A DNA stretch of 64,000 nucleotides from Rhodosorus marinus (Eukaryota > Rhodophyta > Stylonematophyceae > Stylonematales > Stylonemataceae). The position numbers and the translations under genes are program-made. The notes below the pieces were generated by a model that saw only the letters and a list, made by a program, of their open reading frames with translations, had not been told where the DNA came from and did no database searches. Shown here piece after piece: positions 21,150 through 33,744 of the stretch. The first letter of the stretch is position 1, and each line of letters begins with the position of its first letter. The stretch lies in contig JAMWBK010000003.1 of assembly GCA_029953675.1 (NCBI GenBank), forward strand, positions 558,001 to 622,000, given 5' to 3'.

Positions 21150-22130
21150 CTACCTCCGCTCTAGAGGGTTCAATTCTGTACAAAGTCGCAAGAGTGATTC
21201 CCTCGGTGCAGTCCCAAGGCGAGAATTGTTATTCCCAAAACTGTTCGGCGCTCTTAAAACAGGAAGACCTTGATCAGGAGCAAGAGGTATCTTTTCCATT
21301 CCCGAAGGAAACGGAGGTAGCAGGTTCGACGCCGCTGGGAGAGCGCTTGAAGCGAAGAGAGCGCTTGTTGGCGGGAGTGCGATAGATTCCGCCAGTGCGT
21401 TGGATGACGGAAGTGCGCTAGAGGCCAAAAGAGTGCTAGATGATGGTAACAAGCCATCGTGCCTCTCAAATTGTGGTGATTTCCTCGAGGTCGGAATTCG
21501 TTCCGCTGGATAGAGGTTTGAAATATTGGGCAGGCTGTTGTACAATTCGGGCGCTAGAGGTGACAGCGCCAGTTGGCACGCACTGTCCGGGGCATTCAAC
21601 TCCAGTGACGCAGGAGAATCAGCAAAGTACTTCCCACTAGCGTCGACACCGTTCCGAAACCTCAAGTGCGCCGTTCGTTGCTGCCTGGCAACCTTCAGTT
21701 CACGTGAATCGACTGAGCATTTTGACGACATCGAGTCGTTCTTAAGGAACGGATCTGTAGAAGGTTCATTTGGAATCCCAGGAATGCGATTCTCCTCCTT
21801 CAGCAAGCGTCCTTCTTCCTGCCGCACAAGTCCATCAATTCCATTCCCCCGAGAACTCCACCCCTTATCTGTTGCCTCTTTTGAGCTGACTTCTACCTCT
21901 CGATGGGTTTGCATATGACTCTTTAAGGAAGACCTCCATTTGAACACGCGGTCGCAGCCTTTCTCCGTACACCTGAATGGGTTGCTCCCCGTATGAACTC
22001 TTCTATGATTATCTACGCAGTACCGATACTTAAACATTTTGTTGCATATCTCACAAGCAAACCTCTCCCCAACCCTTGCAGAGGAAGAGGGCTTTTTCCT
22101 CTTCAGCCCAACTTCCTTCGCAGGCCCCAT
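21150..22130 (-). CDS. Two-finger C2H2 zinc-finger protein (family member 1)
   Basis: A single-exon frame of 326 residues. A short basic N-terminus (GLKRKK, a possible nuclear signal) precedes two C2H2 fingers at about residues 24-76. Finger 1 is C-x2-C with FKYRYCVDNH, linked by HTGSNPF to finger 2, which is C-x4-C with the core FKWRSSLKSH. The remainder lacks known domains; it includes a stretch of short repeats rich in Ala, Ser, Leu and Pro such as SSALPSSNAL. It is probably a nuclear DNA-binding protein. ATG 22130 is used because the longer frame begins only with GTG. Three other genes in the window (at 33.7, 43.4 and 55.8 kb) share the unusual finger 2. Confidence 0.88.
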   Translation of the reverse strand: MGPAKEVGLKRKKPSSSARVGERFACEICNKMFKYRYCVDNHRRVHTGSNPFRCTEKGCDRVFKWRSSLKSHMQTHREVEVSSKEATDKGWSSRGNGIDGLVRQEEGRLLKEENRIPGIPNEPSTDPFLKNDSMSSKCSVDSRELKVARQQRTAHLRFRNGVDASGKYFADSPASLELNAPDSACQLALSPLAPELYNSLPNISNLYPAERIPTSRKSPQFERHDGLLPSSSTLLASSALPSSNALAESIALPPTSALFASSALPAASNLLPPFPSGMEKIPLAPDQGLPVLRAPNSFGNNNSRLGTAPRESLLRLCTELNPLERR

Positions 22131-25100
22131 ACTCCCTAAAAAAGCGCTCACTAAAGCCGTTCACGGACAGTCCGTCGGCATGAAAGCCATCCGCCAACCC
22201 TCCAAAATCCCGAACCTAACAACCCTACGATCCTTTCCGCCTAACACCCGGAACTTCCTCAGCCCCCCAACACTGCTCACCCAAATACTCACACTCAAGA
22301 TCTACACAATACCTTCCCACGACCAAATGTCCATTCGCTTGCACAATCCCAAAAGTTTTGCACGTCACCCGGAACAAATACCGAGGACGATAAGAACAAA
22401 ACAATTTAATTCCAATTCGGTTACAAAAAAAAAAGGGTTCTACTTCCCGACGTAAAAATCCCCCCGCCCTCGACTAACTTGCTCGCCCCAAAATCCTGCT
22501 CACCCGCCAACGACTTAACTTCCCCCCCTCCCCCGCTCGACAATCAGCTATCACCTACGTATGCTCTCTAAAATACTCAGCTCTGCCAAAGCTTTGCCCT
22601 CTCAACCCCTCAACCAGAACGACACTCAGGAGTGACCAACGAAACAGAAGAAAAAGAAGAAAGAGATAAAACCCGTTGACCCATTCTCTCTCCCCCCCTC
22701 CTCCCCTTCCCTCCTCTCTATTCCTCCTGAATACAAAAAAAAATAACCCATTCGCGAGCTTCCACAAAAAACCAGGTCCACTTTTGCGATCCATTCTCTC
22801 TCCCTCTTCAGTCCCGGATAGCGAGTGTATCGAACAGTTTTGAAAGGAAAACTTCCCCCCGTAAATCACTTTCTATATGTACCGACAAAAGGTTTTGGAT
22901 CCAAAATAATTAGAGAAAAATCAAAAATTTGAAAAACTTGCTGACCAAGTAAACATGTCTTTACATATTGTCCACGTGGGAGCGACTCTTCACCATCGGA
23001 CGGTGTGGAGGTGGGGGAGGGGGGGTGAAAAGTTGGTTGAAATTTTTATTGTGCGATGGACTAGGAGGAGAAAGCTGTTTTTTTTTGTTTTGGACCCTAG
23101 AAAACAAAAATTCGAGTCAATAAACTAACTCGTTTGGAAAGTAATTATTGGAGGACTTTTGGAAAAATTTCTGGACATTGAGTACCAAAAGACTCTCGAA
23201 CGGTTTCTGTTTTACAGAAGTTGGAAAATTAAACGCGAGCAATGGTTTTGCTACAACAGTCTCCCCTCATGGCCACTTGGTGCGCTATTTCTTTCACAAT
23301 ATGAAGAATATAGTGAACTAACCAGGGTGGGTGTTTTTCATATTTTTTCGGGAATAGGACGATTGCACTTCAAATGCCACCCACGCAAGCAATGGGAGGG
23401 GGAGCGGGGGGGTAGTGGATATTCGGTCGCATCATGAGCGGGGGAAGGTTCGTCATTTTGAGTAGACCAACAACGCTGGGCTAAATTGATCATCAGCAGG
23501 GGCTTGGTGGGGAAAATTCAGATGTGGTTATATTTTCTTGAATTTGAATCTTGGGGATTCTGAAAAAATTGCAACCCACGTCCGTATCTTCAGTATGCCG
23601 ACAGATGGACGTGGAACATGACCTCGCCCTTGACTCTGGGGACTCCAATAATGTTGAATTTGAAACAATTTGTCCATTCGACGGAACTGGGGGAGGGTAC
23701 AACACGTTGCTTTTGGGTTTTTTTATTTTCATGATAGGTTCGTGGAATGCTCATGGCATTTTGATATGACGTACTCTTCCGGGTAGGATACTGACATAAG
23801 AGGGACGAAACTGCACATAAATTTAGCAAAACTCAAGAAATTAGCCAGTAACACGCACGCTGATATAGGGGTGGCTGACATATGCTCCCCGGGGGGGTCT
23901 TTGCGACCATATGCATCTTTGGGTTTTGTTTTTTGTTAAATAAAATTCCCTCGTAGAGCAGAACAACACTCCTCTCAAGAAAAAAATTGCTCGGTCCGGT
24001 TGAGCTTCTTTTTTCGAAACCCCAGCTTCCCCCCTAGCTAATAATCTGAATATTTTATTGCGTATAAATGAAAACTGAAGTGCGACATACGACAGGAACG
24101 TAATGCTTTGTCTGCTTCTGATAGATTCTATTTCCCGTGAAGTTGACTAATTTGTTTTGCGAATTCAACGGAAATCCAATAACGGCCGGTTTTTTTTCCC
24201 CAATAAGAGGCACGACTCATGCCAACTACAAGCTCCATCTTTTATGCATCTTATCTTGTATTCCACCTCATGGTCTAGAATATACAAAAAAAATCCAATC
24301 ACAATTTTGCCCTGGTTGTTCTTGTTTGCTTAGCGTGGAGGCGGAGGAGGACAGATCGGAGAATTCGATGACCTGTTTGCATTTCATTTGAAGACCAGGC
24401 AATGAATTAGATAGAAAAGTTAAGGGGAGGCGTGGAAGTGTGTGAAATAGTGAAAGATAATATCTAATCTAGTATAAAAAGAGCGCGCAGCCTTTTTCTT
24501 TTTTTTGCAAGGGGGCCAGTCCCACCTCCTCCAAGAATTGAGGAAAAAAATATTTATATATGAATGGTTTTGTGAGCTCGCATTTTTCGAGGCACTTGAA
24601 TAGAGGGAGCCGGATGACATTGATTGCTATTCTTGCACAAGAAGGTGGGGGGGGGGGATGGCGAAACAACCAGTGCTTCCAAGCTTTTGTAAGCCACCGA
24701 ATTAGAAAAGAAAATGATTCAAGACTTCCGAAATAGACGCGATCGATTTTCCAATTGGTCGATCAATATACAAGTACATTTATCCAAGCGGTGAGAGCTG
24801 GGCTGAAGTTTCCGTGCGCAGTGTGGTTTGCGGTTAGTCCAAAGAGGGCACTGGGCAATCTGACGTCCTCATATAATATTTCTTCAAGGGTAAAAGGACG
24901 GAACTTTTGCATGTAAAAGAGCTGGTTCAACCAGACCGCCCCGCTGAGTAGAAAGAATCCATCCGATCTCTACTCCCACAACTGTAGGTCTCTTGCTCCT
25001 TCACGCCTTCATCTTGTGCTAAGAGGAGAGTGCGCTTCCCATGCTGCCAAAGCGATTGGAACTTTCTAGGAACGGGAAGAGGATCAGCTTATGGCCTACG

Positions 25101-26970
25101 TCAGCTTGAAGAGCGGGAAATCCTTTATAGGATCCGGGAAATGCCTTGCACTATATGTGTACCTAGATGGCTCTCGCCTTGTTCATCATCATCTGGTATG
25201 TTTCTGTTTCAAGTCAGAAAGTCCGGGAAGCATCCCCTGTATTGTAGTAGCATTGAATCACAACTCCGCACACCCGTACTTGTCATAAACAGCTAAAACG
25301 TACAGACAGGTATTTCCCCCGCGGGAGAATTTGATTGGCGAATACGTATTCTTGGAAATTTGCTCCCCCCAACCTTTTTAAAAAAAACCTCTATTTTTCC
25401 AATCGGAATATTGTAAAATGTGGAACTTCATCGGACTACTTTTCTTTTTCACAAATGCGGTGGTTCTGTTTTGCGTTGTTTTCAGCCATATAATTCTCTC
25501 AGAACTAAGACTCACACACGAAAACCCTTTCGTCCCAATTGAATAAAATCTTCATATTTGGGTTATTATATTTGATCCTCCATCCAGTGTGCCTTTTTTG
25601 CAAATATAACATTGGTATTTTTGCCGCATTCGTCGGATTAAAGAGCCGCTTCTCTCATCTGGTTGTGGCTGTCCCCCGCATTTCTGCGGGGTCGATGGCT
25701 CTTAAGATATACGATGATTGGTAAATAAAAATCAGCTCGAATCGTATCCTCAGTTTTTTGCGCTTTCCTCAAAATGGCTCCCAACAGAACGAAACCGTGT
25801 CCGAAGAAAATAGTTTCGGGCAGAGATGCATGTTTCTGGACAACAAAGGTCAGTCTGTGTTGCGAACAAGGAAAAATTGACCAGGGTCTCCACCCCCGGT
25901 AGCTGTCCACACACCACACATGCTACATATTATATTGGTGTGTTTTTGTCGGGTTTTGTTTCTGCTTTTTGCCTTCTAGTATCCTGCCCGAATGTCACGC
26001 CAAGTAACTTACAGGATGGTTGACTCCAACAAATGAGTTCAGAAGGCCTGCGATACGTCGTCCTCCCTCTGCGAGACACAATACAATCAATCGCAGATTG
26101 CTCGTACAGGTAATGGGTCCGCCATCGGTGTCGAGGAGGGGAAAATTCATGAGGTTCTCGCGGATAAGTCTTCATCGGACTGAATTATCCAATGTATCAA
26201 AGCCTTGGATAAGAAACCCTGCAAAGGTTCTGTGCCTTGTACAATTTCTTTGGAAGTGCGGCTTGTACAGCGATCTCCATATTCTGCTGCTTCAAGCTTT
26301 GTACTGTTTCAGATGCTTAGTAGAACATTGTGCGGACGACTAATGGCCCCATCGCTACCTCCGTACAGCTCTCGAGATTCTAGATAAGTAATCACCCACT
26401 CTCTCTCCCGATCCCTCCCGCTAGGTAGTTCATGACACAAGTGTAGCGGCCTTAATACAACTTGAAATGAGTCGTGGGCACCACTCCCCGACAGAAGAAA
26501 CACCGGCAAAAAACAATTTGTCGGATTTCGGAGCTGTACTCTGATTTTGAAGCATTTGCTGGGATCGTGTCAAAAATATATATAATTTCTGTTTTTTGTA
26601 TATCGCACTCCCAATAACAAACACACACACACCCCCACCCCCTTGTCTCCCCTTTCACGTTCATTGCTAGCGAATCAAAGCAAAAGGAGGTTTCTGAGTA
26701 ATTCCGGTATCCATGAATTTCGATAGAATATCTCGCAACTCTGGGAAATAAACCAACATTCAAAAACTGTATTAAAAATCAAAATATCATCTGTTGCAAT
26801 ACAACATCGAAGGCAAAACAGAAATATTTCTGTTTTTCACTTATCTTGTTGTGCTGTTTCGGATACTCAACTCGCTGTATCGAATCATTTGGCTTAACGC
26901 ACCCCCTCCCCCCTCCCCTCCTTCTCTTCCAAAATAGCAAATCAGAAATGATCATTTTCAGCATCTTAGA
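22131..26970. other. Gene-poor intergenic DNA
   Basis: Nearly 5 kb without a supportable gene. The first 700 bp upstream of the zinc-finger gene is pyrimidine-rich. An 11-base G run lies at 24647-24657. Open frames are short and lack splice-linked partners or motifs. Confidence 0.5.
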
Positions 26971-26976
26971 TAAGGC

Positions 26977-27245
26977 GGGGTTGGGGTGGCCCTTGCCGTT
27001 GGGAAACTGGTAGCAAGAAGACCATCAACAAAACTACGAGGCTCTTTAGGTCGGGCTCCAAACTGATGACGTCATAGACGGGGTGGCCATAGCCGTTCGG
27101 AAATTGGTATCAAGAAGACCATCGATTGGGTGTGGTTTGGTGTTCGGTTGGACACCAAACTGATGACGTCAAGCTTGTCATAGACCTGGGGTGTGCCCCT
27201 GACGATTGGGAAGTTGGTTCACAAAAAGGCCATCAACTGCAAACG
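26977..27245. repeat. Three direct repeats (~97 bp) with TGACGTCA palindromes
   Basis: Two full copies and one partial copy share ggggtggcc, a form of ccgttgggaaa(c/t)tggt, caagaagaccatc, and an end ccaaactgatgacgtca. The 8-bp palindrome TGACGTCA is exact at 27067-27074 and 27164-27171. The third copy (from about 27172) keeps the first half only. Confidence 0.88.
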
Positions 27246-27286
27246 CCAGTTTGACCTTCAAAAGTTCAAAAAAGAGATGATTTTGC

Positions 27287-27516
27287 TACCCCATAAAATC
27301 GCCTTTGTGTATGTCAACCTGCCGTTCGCTTCTACTACTCTACCACTACCCGGTAGCGTCCGCTAGCCAAGCTCGATTTGCCTTTCTTGGCTATGAAGTG
27401 GCGCTTCACTCGGTAGCTGGCGAAAGAGAGAAAGCACCGTAACCGTAAGCTTTACCCCATAAAATCCCCTTTGTGTATGTCAACCTTCTGCTAGCTTCTG
27501 CTACTCTTCCACTACA
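27287..27516. repeat. Direct repeat pair, 166 bp apart
   Basis: taccccataaaatc followed by cctttgtgtatgtcaacct, then a version of cttctactactcttccactac, appears at 27287-27349 and again at 27453-27516. The copies differ at a handful of positions. Confidence 0.88.
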
Positions 27517-28410
27517 CACCATAGACACCATATGCTCGTCTTCGTTTCTTGGCGCCTCACTTTTTTGTTCAAACATGATTATTACTGAAAACTAGGGTGG
27601 GACAGCATCTCGCCACATGAAACTATCAGCATTCATTATGCAGCCTACAAAGTATTGATTGCAATCAGTCTATTTCTCTATCTTTCGATTGAAAATTTGT
27701 TGATGAGTGTCCACACGAGCGCGATACTGAAAGCCGAATTGAATGGCTGGGGATTTCGGCTGAGAATGGATGTTGGCTCTTGGGGGATGTAGTAGATAAG
27801 CTTGCTGAGCATCCTACTGAATATTTGGCGCTCTTGAGGCGTTTAAGTGTCTCCCTTTGGCGATATTCCAGCGACATGCTTTCCGAGGCGCGCCATCGGC
27901 GCCTGGGGTTGCATACTTCCCTCCCTAGTTATTAGTTCATCTTCACGCCTTGCGTAGCGCTTCAGGCTATGCTAGTAAAGTCCAGATAAGGTAGTAACAC
28001 GGCTTCTCTTTCCATTTTCGGTGAAATTTTCGGCTCCGTACGCAGCCGCACGAAAATTGTAGAGTTTAGAGCTACCTGTGAGAGGTCGTGCCAGGCCATG
28101 ATCAGGTCCTTGATGGGAGGGTCCGTAGCCACTTGAACGTACTACAGTCCTGATTTGGAGGATCCCACTGCCGCACTGATTCAACAGTTGCGTTGGATGA
28201 GTGAGTCGAATCCAATACAGAGCTGCGGTAATCAATAGCGATGTTCCCATAACTCGCCAATAGGTTGAGAGCGTCAGTGGAAAATGAGCACACTATGAGA
28301 GGTTAGAAGATTCGCGCGTATTGTAGCCCTGTTGACGGGGTTCTATACGTTAGGCTGATGATCACTCTCTAGTAGCGGTAGGAGTGCTGAGTTTTCCTTT
28401 TGCGAGAGCT
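27517..28410. other. Intergenic DNA
   Basis: No gene supported. The segment 27944-27980 resembles 63357-63393 (see findings), suggesting a dispersed repeat. Confidence 0.45.
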
Positions 28411-28543
28411 TGCGGGATTAACTCAGTGGGAACGCCCTGTGGACTACCAGAAGGCCGCTACGAATGAGACCACCATGCAGTCGGCTGTTTCACACCAGTT
28501 CGTTCCTCTAGTTATCGAGGTCTTCAACTTCACTGAGGGTTGA
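28411..28543 (+). pseudogene. Decayed LINE-type retroelement tail (copy A)
   Basis: An open stretch ending at TGA 28543 contains SHQFVPLVIEVFNF, matching the hydrophobic phrase FVPFAVE-x-FG near the C-terminus of many LINE reverse-transcriptase proteins that carry a restriction-like endonuclease. It is preceded by charged residues (DYQKAATNE), as in that domain. Only this fragment remains; no reverse-transcriptase core is visible. Confidence 0.5.
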
Positions 28544-29273
28544 GCCGCGACATGGCTTCGGCACTGAGATTAATTCGTGTTTCCTCTCTTCGTTGAGTAT
28601 TATACTGTGGCACGTTCGTGTCCCGCTTAGATTTCGAGGCCCGTTGTCGGTTTAGCCTAGCCTTCTTCCTCTCAGCGTGTTCTCCCTGAACAACGTTGTT
28701 GTTATGGATTAACTGTCTTACTGCCGTCCGAACGAGCAGCCCTTTGTTTTGTTCCGGAGGACAAGCACGCCGTGCTGTCCGACCTCGACAGTGATTCTGC
28801 TAAAACAGAATTCTCAACGAAGTGTTTTGTTTTTGCTCAGCCAGTGAGCTGGAGTAAAGAAACATTTCTCATGAGTACGTCGTTAACCCCGAAATCCATC
28901 TCACGGTCACGAAGCTCGTTGCTTCAGCCCCGTAAATCCATAGAGACATTGGGGTACTACTCCTTGCAGTACCAAATCCCACCCATATGGAGAATGCGAG
29001 AGAGCTAAACAGGCCAGGGAAAGGGAGTTTTGGGCAAGTAAGAGACTAAATCCTGGATGAGCGTCGAAGGCTTGCTCATCTCGTGGAGGACGGCGCGGAC
29101 GGTTCGCATGTTAATTTGACTCTTTTCCTGCCCTCTTGCCCAGCGCTATTTCTTGTTTTCGAGTTGGGACCGTGGTGCCGCTGCTCGAATCATGCTCCGC
29201 CACAAGACGGTTGTATCCGGAACTAAATGGCGCTAAGGGTAGCACACACAAGTAGAAAAGATAAGGAGGCGCT

Positions 29274-29483
29274 CACGAATGTAATCACCTGCAATCGGCT
29301 GCCCCACACCGGTTTGTCCAGCTAGTCACAGAGGTATTCTGGTTCGATGAGAGTTCACGGGCGGCTTGCGTTTTGAGAATTTTTTCTCGAGCACTTGCGT
29401 GTTGGCTCTTTTCTTTAAGTTTATGCTCAGGCGTTCCAACGCCGCCTTATTTTTGGAGATCCGTTCCCTCCGGTTTTGGGTAG
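29274..29483 (+). pseudogene. Decayed LINE-type retroelement tail (copy B)
   Basis: Contains QSAAPHRFVQLVTEVFWF, parallel to copy A, and at DNA level tgca(g/a)tcggctg, cacacc and agttcac/cttcact blocks are shared in the same order. The frame runs on to TAG 29483. It represents a second, independently decayed copy on the same strand, 0.85 kb downstream. Confidence 0.5.
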
Positions 29484-29768
29484 TTTCCCTGGTTTCAGGT
29501 TGTTGTCTGTAACTAAACGAGGATGGATTTGATGCTAAGATGTGAGGACGCAATGAACACAACAGATGCCGAGGATTGCAGGAGAGCTGCCGCAGGGGAC
29601 CTCTGGTGGTTGAGATCGAACAACGCGTGGGACCTTGAAGGAAATCGTACCCAAGGGGAAGGAAATCCTGTAACTGTACCGTTTATTGGGCAGCTGCCTA
29701 AGGCAGTGCAACACTAATTCTATCACTATCTAGGGAAAAGTATGGCCTTAATCCCGCACCCTGGGTCT

Positions 29769-30224
29769 CTAGCTACGATGAAAAGAAAAACGCGGAATCA
29801 GCGGCTGATCCACACGGAGAGCTGCTCGTGCAAGCTCTGCGTTCCCTTCCCAAAGCGTCCTGTTTCTCTGAGAGCGCACGTTGCTCAGCTCCTCGATCTT
29901 TGTCAGCGTATGACTGCATACTTCGCGAAGAATCTTCTGCGTTATCTCTCCCGTCCGTCCAAATATCTCGATCGCAGTCGGTATGAATGTATCGTCCGGA
30001 TGCTCAATTGCAATTGCCTCCTTGTAATGTGCGAGTTTCCAGCGCTCCGCATCCTTGGCTGCAAAGTTTCTCGGCTCCTTGGAAGGTGTCTGGTCTGCAG
30101 TGGCGACACCACAGTCACATCGGTTTCGAATCTCTGCCACGTTCTTTGGTGGGTGGCCACCAGGTCCGGCCTCAGGTTGTAGTTTTCGAAGTATTCTGTT
30201 TGGTTCCTGCTTGACCTCCCGCAA
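29769..30224 (-). pseudogene. LINE-type C-terminal domain fragment (copy C)
   Basis: The longest copy, about 150 residues. It follows the order expected for the C-terminal restriction-like endonuclease region of such elements: a Pro-rich start, NVAEIRNRCDCGVATAD (the D-x(n)-D-x-V-type core), a basic AKDAERWKLAHYKEA helix, then DDTFIPTAIEIFGRTGE. A Lys/Glu-rich tail follows. On the minus strand just upstream (30531-30172) is another open frame that may be part of the same element in a different frame. No start, RT core or terminal repeat was found, so I treat it as a remnant. The endonuclease assignment is inference from residue pattern. Confidence 0.5.
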
Positions 30225-30531
30225 TTGTCATCGGTTCAGCCACCGCGCTACCTCTGTACATTTCGCACTTCCAAGGCTGAGAAGAGCCTTGGACAGGTCG
30301 GTCCAGATATTCGAAGCGAAGATCGTGGCGAAGGTGCTGAAGTCGACTAGAAGGGTGAAAACGGACCTCCACTGGTGATACGAAGTCCTGGGAATCCTGC
30401 ACCCCTTCCAACGAACTTTGGAGCATACGGAACTTCTCATCGTCTTCCTCGTTCAGCTTTTCCATGGCTTGTCCCAGCGTTATTTTCGCCACAGTCTTTG
30501 GTTGCCATTGCCGTCTGGCTTCCACATCCAA

Positions 30532-33500
30532 GTACGCAAAAAGCCCCTCCTCCAGGCCTTCCCACTAAGCCACTCCGCTGCATAGGTGTTACGTTAGTCC
30601 CTGGTTAGGAATCGAGCGCTGTAGGCAACCGTAGGTGGCTCGAAATAATTCGAGTTCGCTGACAGGCCGGCGTCTTCTGTGGACATAGGAGAGTGGCCTG
30701 GGGAAGTCATGAAGCTGGGAAGCTTTTCACCTCTGGTCAACCCAACAGAAAAATCTGTCCTTCCTTTCCTTTATTTAGAAATACCGGACTGCCGAGCACT
30801 TCGAAGAAGCTTTTCTATAACCCAAAACAAATGAACTACCAGATTTGCCGTATTTTCTTCTAAATCTTGGTTCGGATTGACTAAAAGGAAACGCTGCCGG
30901 TTTTCAAAGCCTATTTGTTCTTCAAAAAACCGTAAAAAACGTGGATCTGGGATTTGGAGGTATTTCATGGATTATCTCAAATTGCTAATGGTGTATCACC
31001 ACGCGTCCTTCCGTTCAGATGCCCAGATTTCTAATTTTTTTGAAGACAAGCAATAGAATGAATATTTTGAAAATATTTATTATCCTTGCTGAGTTCGTTC
31101 ACCTTTTTTCTTTTTTTGCCGATGTTTCTTGGATCTTCGGTTTTTTACCACAGGAATTCTGCCATGTGTTATTTATAAGTCTATTTGACCAATCATATTA
31201 TTCGAATTCTTGGTCTCTCTCGAAGGGGTGACGAAGTTGTGTGTGGGCTTGAGAGTTGTGAGGGTGATGTACTTCTTTGGTGCACGGCGGGGGGGGAGGG
31301 AGAGGGAAGTTGTATGTACGAAGTACCACTTGACTGGAGTTCTGGAAAGTAGAAGTTGCGGGGATCTCTTCTTACTGGGTGGGAGGGTGACTACCGTGGC
31401 GGTTTCCAGCACGCTGAGGACTAAGGTTGTCTTCTCCGCACGGAGGGTGTTTTTACGAACTACCGCACGCAGATCGGTCGCTCCGATCAGTTTCGTAAAT
31501 ATCTCTCCGGAACGACAGCGAGGATATGTTGGGGTAGTTTTTTCTTGTGCTTGGAAGAATTAGCCACCGGGTTCTGATTTTAAGTGGTGTTCTATGAATT
31601 CGAGACCGCTTGGGATGAGGAAGGGGTGGGTGTGTGAGAGACTATCCTATGCAGTTGTCTCTGAGCGGATGACGAGACCGTTGAGGTGAAGGATTTCGCG
31701 GACATACCTCAGGTTTTCTGGGCCGGGTGACTTCCGATAGATAGAGCGAAGCAGTACATAACATTCACATCAATTTCAGTAGGTGGCGGGATTTTCACGT
31801 ATTACTACTTGAAATTTGGCGTCTGTGGCAACACGTCCTGGAAAAGATGTGATTTCTCCCCAGCGCGACCATACACCGACGGTTCAAGTGAGAAAAAATT
31901 AGACTTAAAAAGCTTGCGAAAGAGGATACTAGGGGCTCGTGCTGTCTAAATTCAGGATTTGTGGGACGGCGACAAGAGCCATACTTTCATACGGTGGCGA
32001 CCTATAAATCCAGAACGGAGGAATCCCGACTTGCTAATCCCATCGCAAAACGTTACATGTGGTCGTGCCAGCAACCACGCAATAACCCAAGTTGCAATTA
32101 TCAACCGAAACTGCGGTTAAGAAGCTAAAATCATCATTATTTTTCTACTCCGCGGGAGATTTCAAATTCCCACCGAAACGCTGCAGGCTTGCTAGATGCA
32201 GCAGTTGCTTCCGAAAGCAATCAAGCACCAAAAACGACCAAAACAACAAATCATGTGGCCTCGCGATGGACACTGAACGGGTCTTGCTTGGACCAATTCA
32301 ACCACTCCTGCGCGCAACACCCCCAGATCCAGACGGGAGTCCAGTGAGGCAAGCAAACAAAAAAGTAGACTTCAACGCTGCTGAACATTAACAGTCCTTT
32401 GCCCAGATCATCGCAAAACCACTTCCCAACCCCCTCTACCTATTTTTACAGCTTCCCAGGCACCCACCCACTTCAATAAATCATAGTCCGCGACTGGTGC
32501 TAGTTTTTCATTCATATTCATTGGTGGAATCTCCCATCTTGAATATCAAAAATAATAATAATAACCATAAAACAGTCAGAAAACGAGGAATTCATCCCAT
32601 CGTGCCCAATCAATCGAGCCCTCAACCAATTCTTCAATTCAACGGCTGCCTATCTTTTTTATTTAGAAAATACAACAACATAATATCAAAACGTACATAC
32701 AGAATCAGCCCCGTTTTTCCCCCCCTTCAACCCCCTCCCCCTAGAAGAAATTCAACGAATTTTTTTTCCGAAGCGATCAGAAAATGCCCCCTGGATATAT
32801 TTTAAAGGATTATTGGAAACAAAGAAAAACATGTTCGCGAAAATATGGTTTGTAAAGTAGAAGAAGAGGGGGGGAAGATAGAGGGGGTAGAAAAAAGAAA
32901 AGAAATCCGTTGGATCCGAAAGGGAAAAACACGAAATTAAAGAATTCTGAAGTCAATCATTATAAGGAAAATAAGAGGTAAAGTTCTTTTTTTGTTTTTT
33001 TGTTTTTTCTTAGGAGACTCAGCCCCCTGTTTCCGATCTATAAATATATAACAAAAAAAATTGCGTCATGAGACGATTTCTACCAACCTGAACTTCCGTT
33101 TAGAATAAGACTATAAATGTTTGTTATTATTTTTGTTTAAATTGTAGGTAGCCAATAAGGTGACATGGTTTTATAGCTGCGTTGCGAGGGGGTTGGAAAG
33201 GTGGGTGGTTGGTTGGTGGTCATGGGGTGCATACTACACCTCACCGTGACGATTTCGTTTCAAGAGGGTTGTGAAAGTAATTTTCGACCACCCTCGGTTT
33301 TCCTTTTTCGTAACCTCCCCCTTCCCCCTCCCCCCCTCTCTGGCCTATTCGCTTTGCTTGGCCTTGGGGTAGGGAGCGGGCTGCGTCTCTGTTGTGGATT
33401 GACGAAATTCCTCGGGTGCCATTGCCAGGTGGGATATTGGCACCTTTTTTAGAGCGTGCAAATCTAGGCGTTAGCAGTTTACGGTTTCGGGTTGTGAGGC

Positions 33501-33744
33501 GGATTCTCCTCTTCATCGCGATCCGAACGGGTTCGGACACAATTTTTTTTTTTTTTGAGTGCATAGTTGTTTCTTGCAAGCCGAATGAATCGTCATTAAG
33601 CAGGTTGTGCAAAACAACCAGCTCTTGTTATAGGGATCAAGTTCGTTTCGGGTAGGTTTTTACTTATGGTATTACAATTCACTCAAAACCACAAACTGGG
33701 AGAGTGAGCTTTCGCGGTGACTTGAGTCCGCACACAAAATTTTT
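30532..33744. other. Gene-poor intergenic DNA
   Basis: No supported gene. AT-rich with poly(A)/poly(T) runs. A plus frame at 31267-31563 looks like a possible leader exon, but I could not find following exons. The right end is the 3' flank of the next zinc-finger gene. Confidence 0.45.

Noticed and set aside
31267-31563. Plus frame resembling a leader peptide exon with a possible GTAG donor
   Set aside because: I could not find downstream exons with a recognisable domain, so it is not called.
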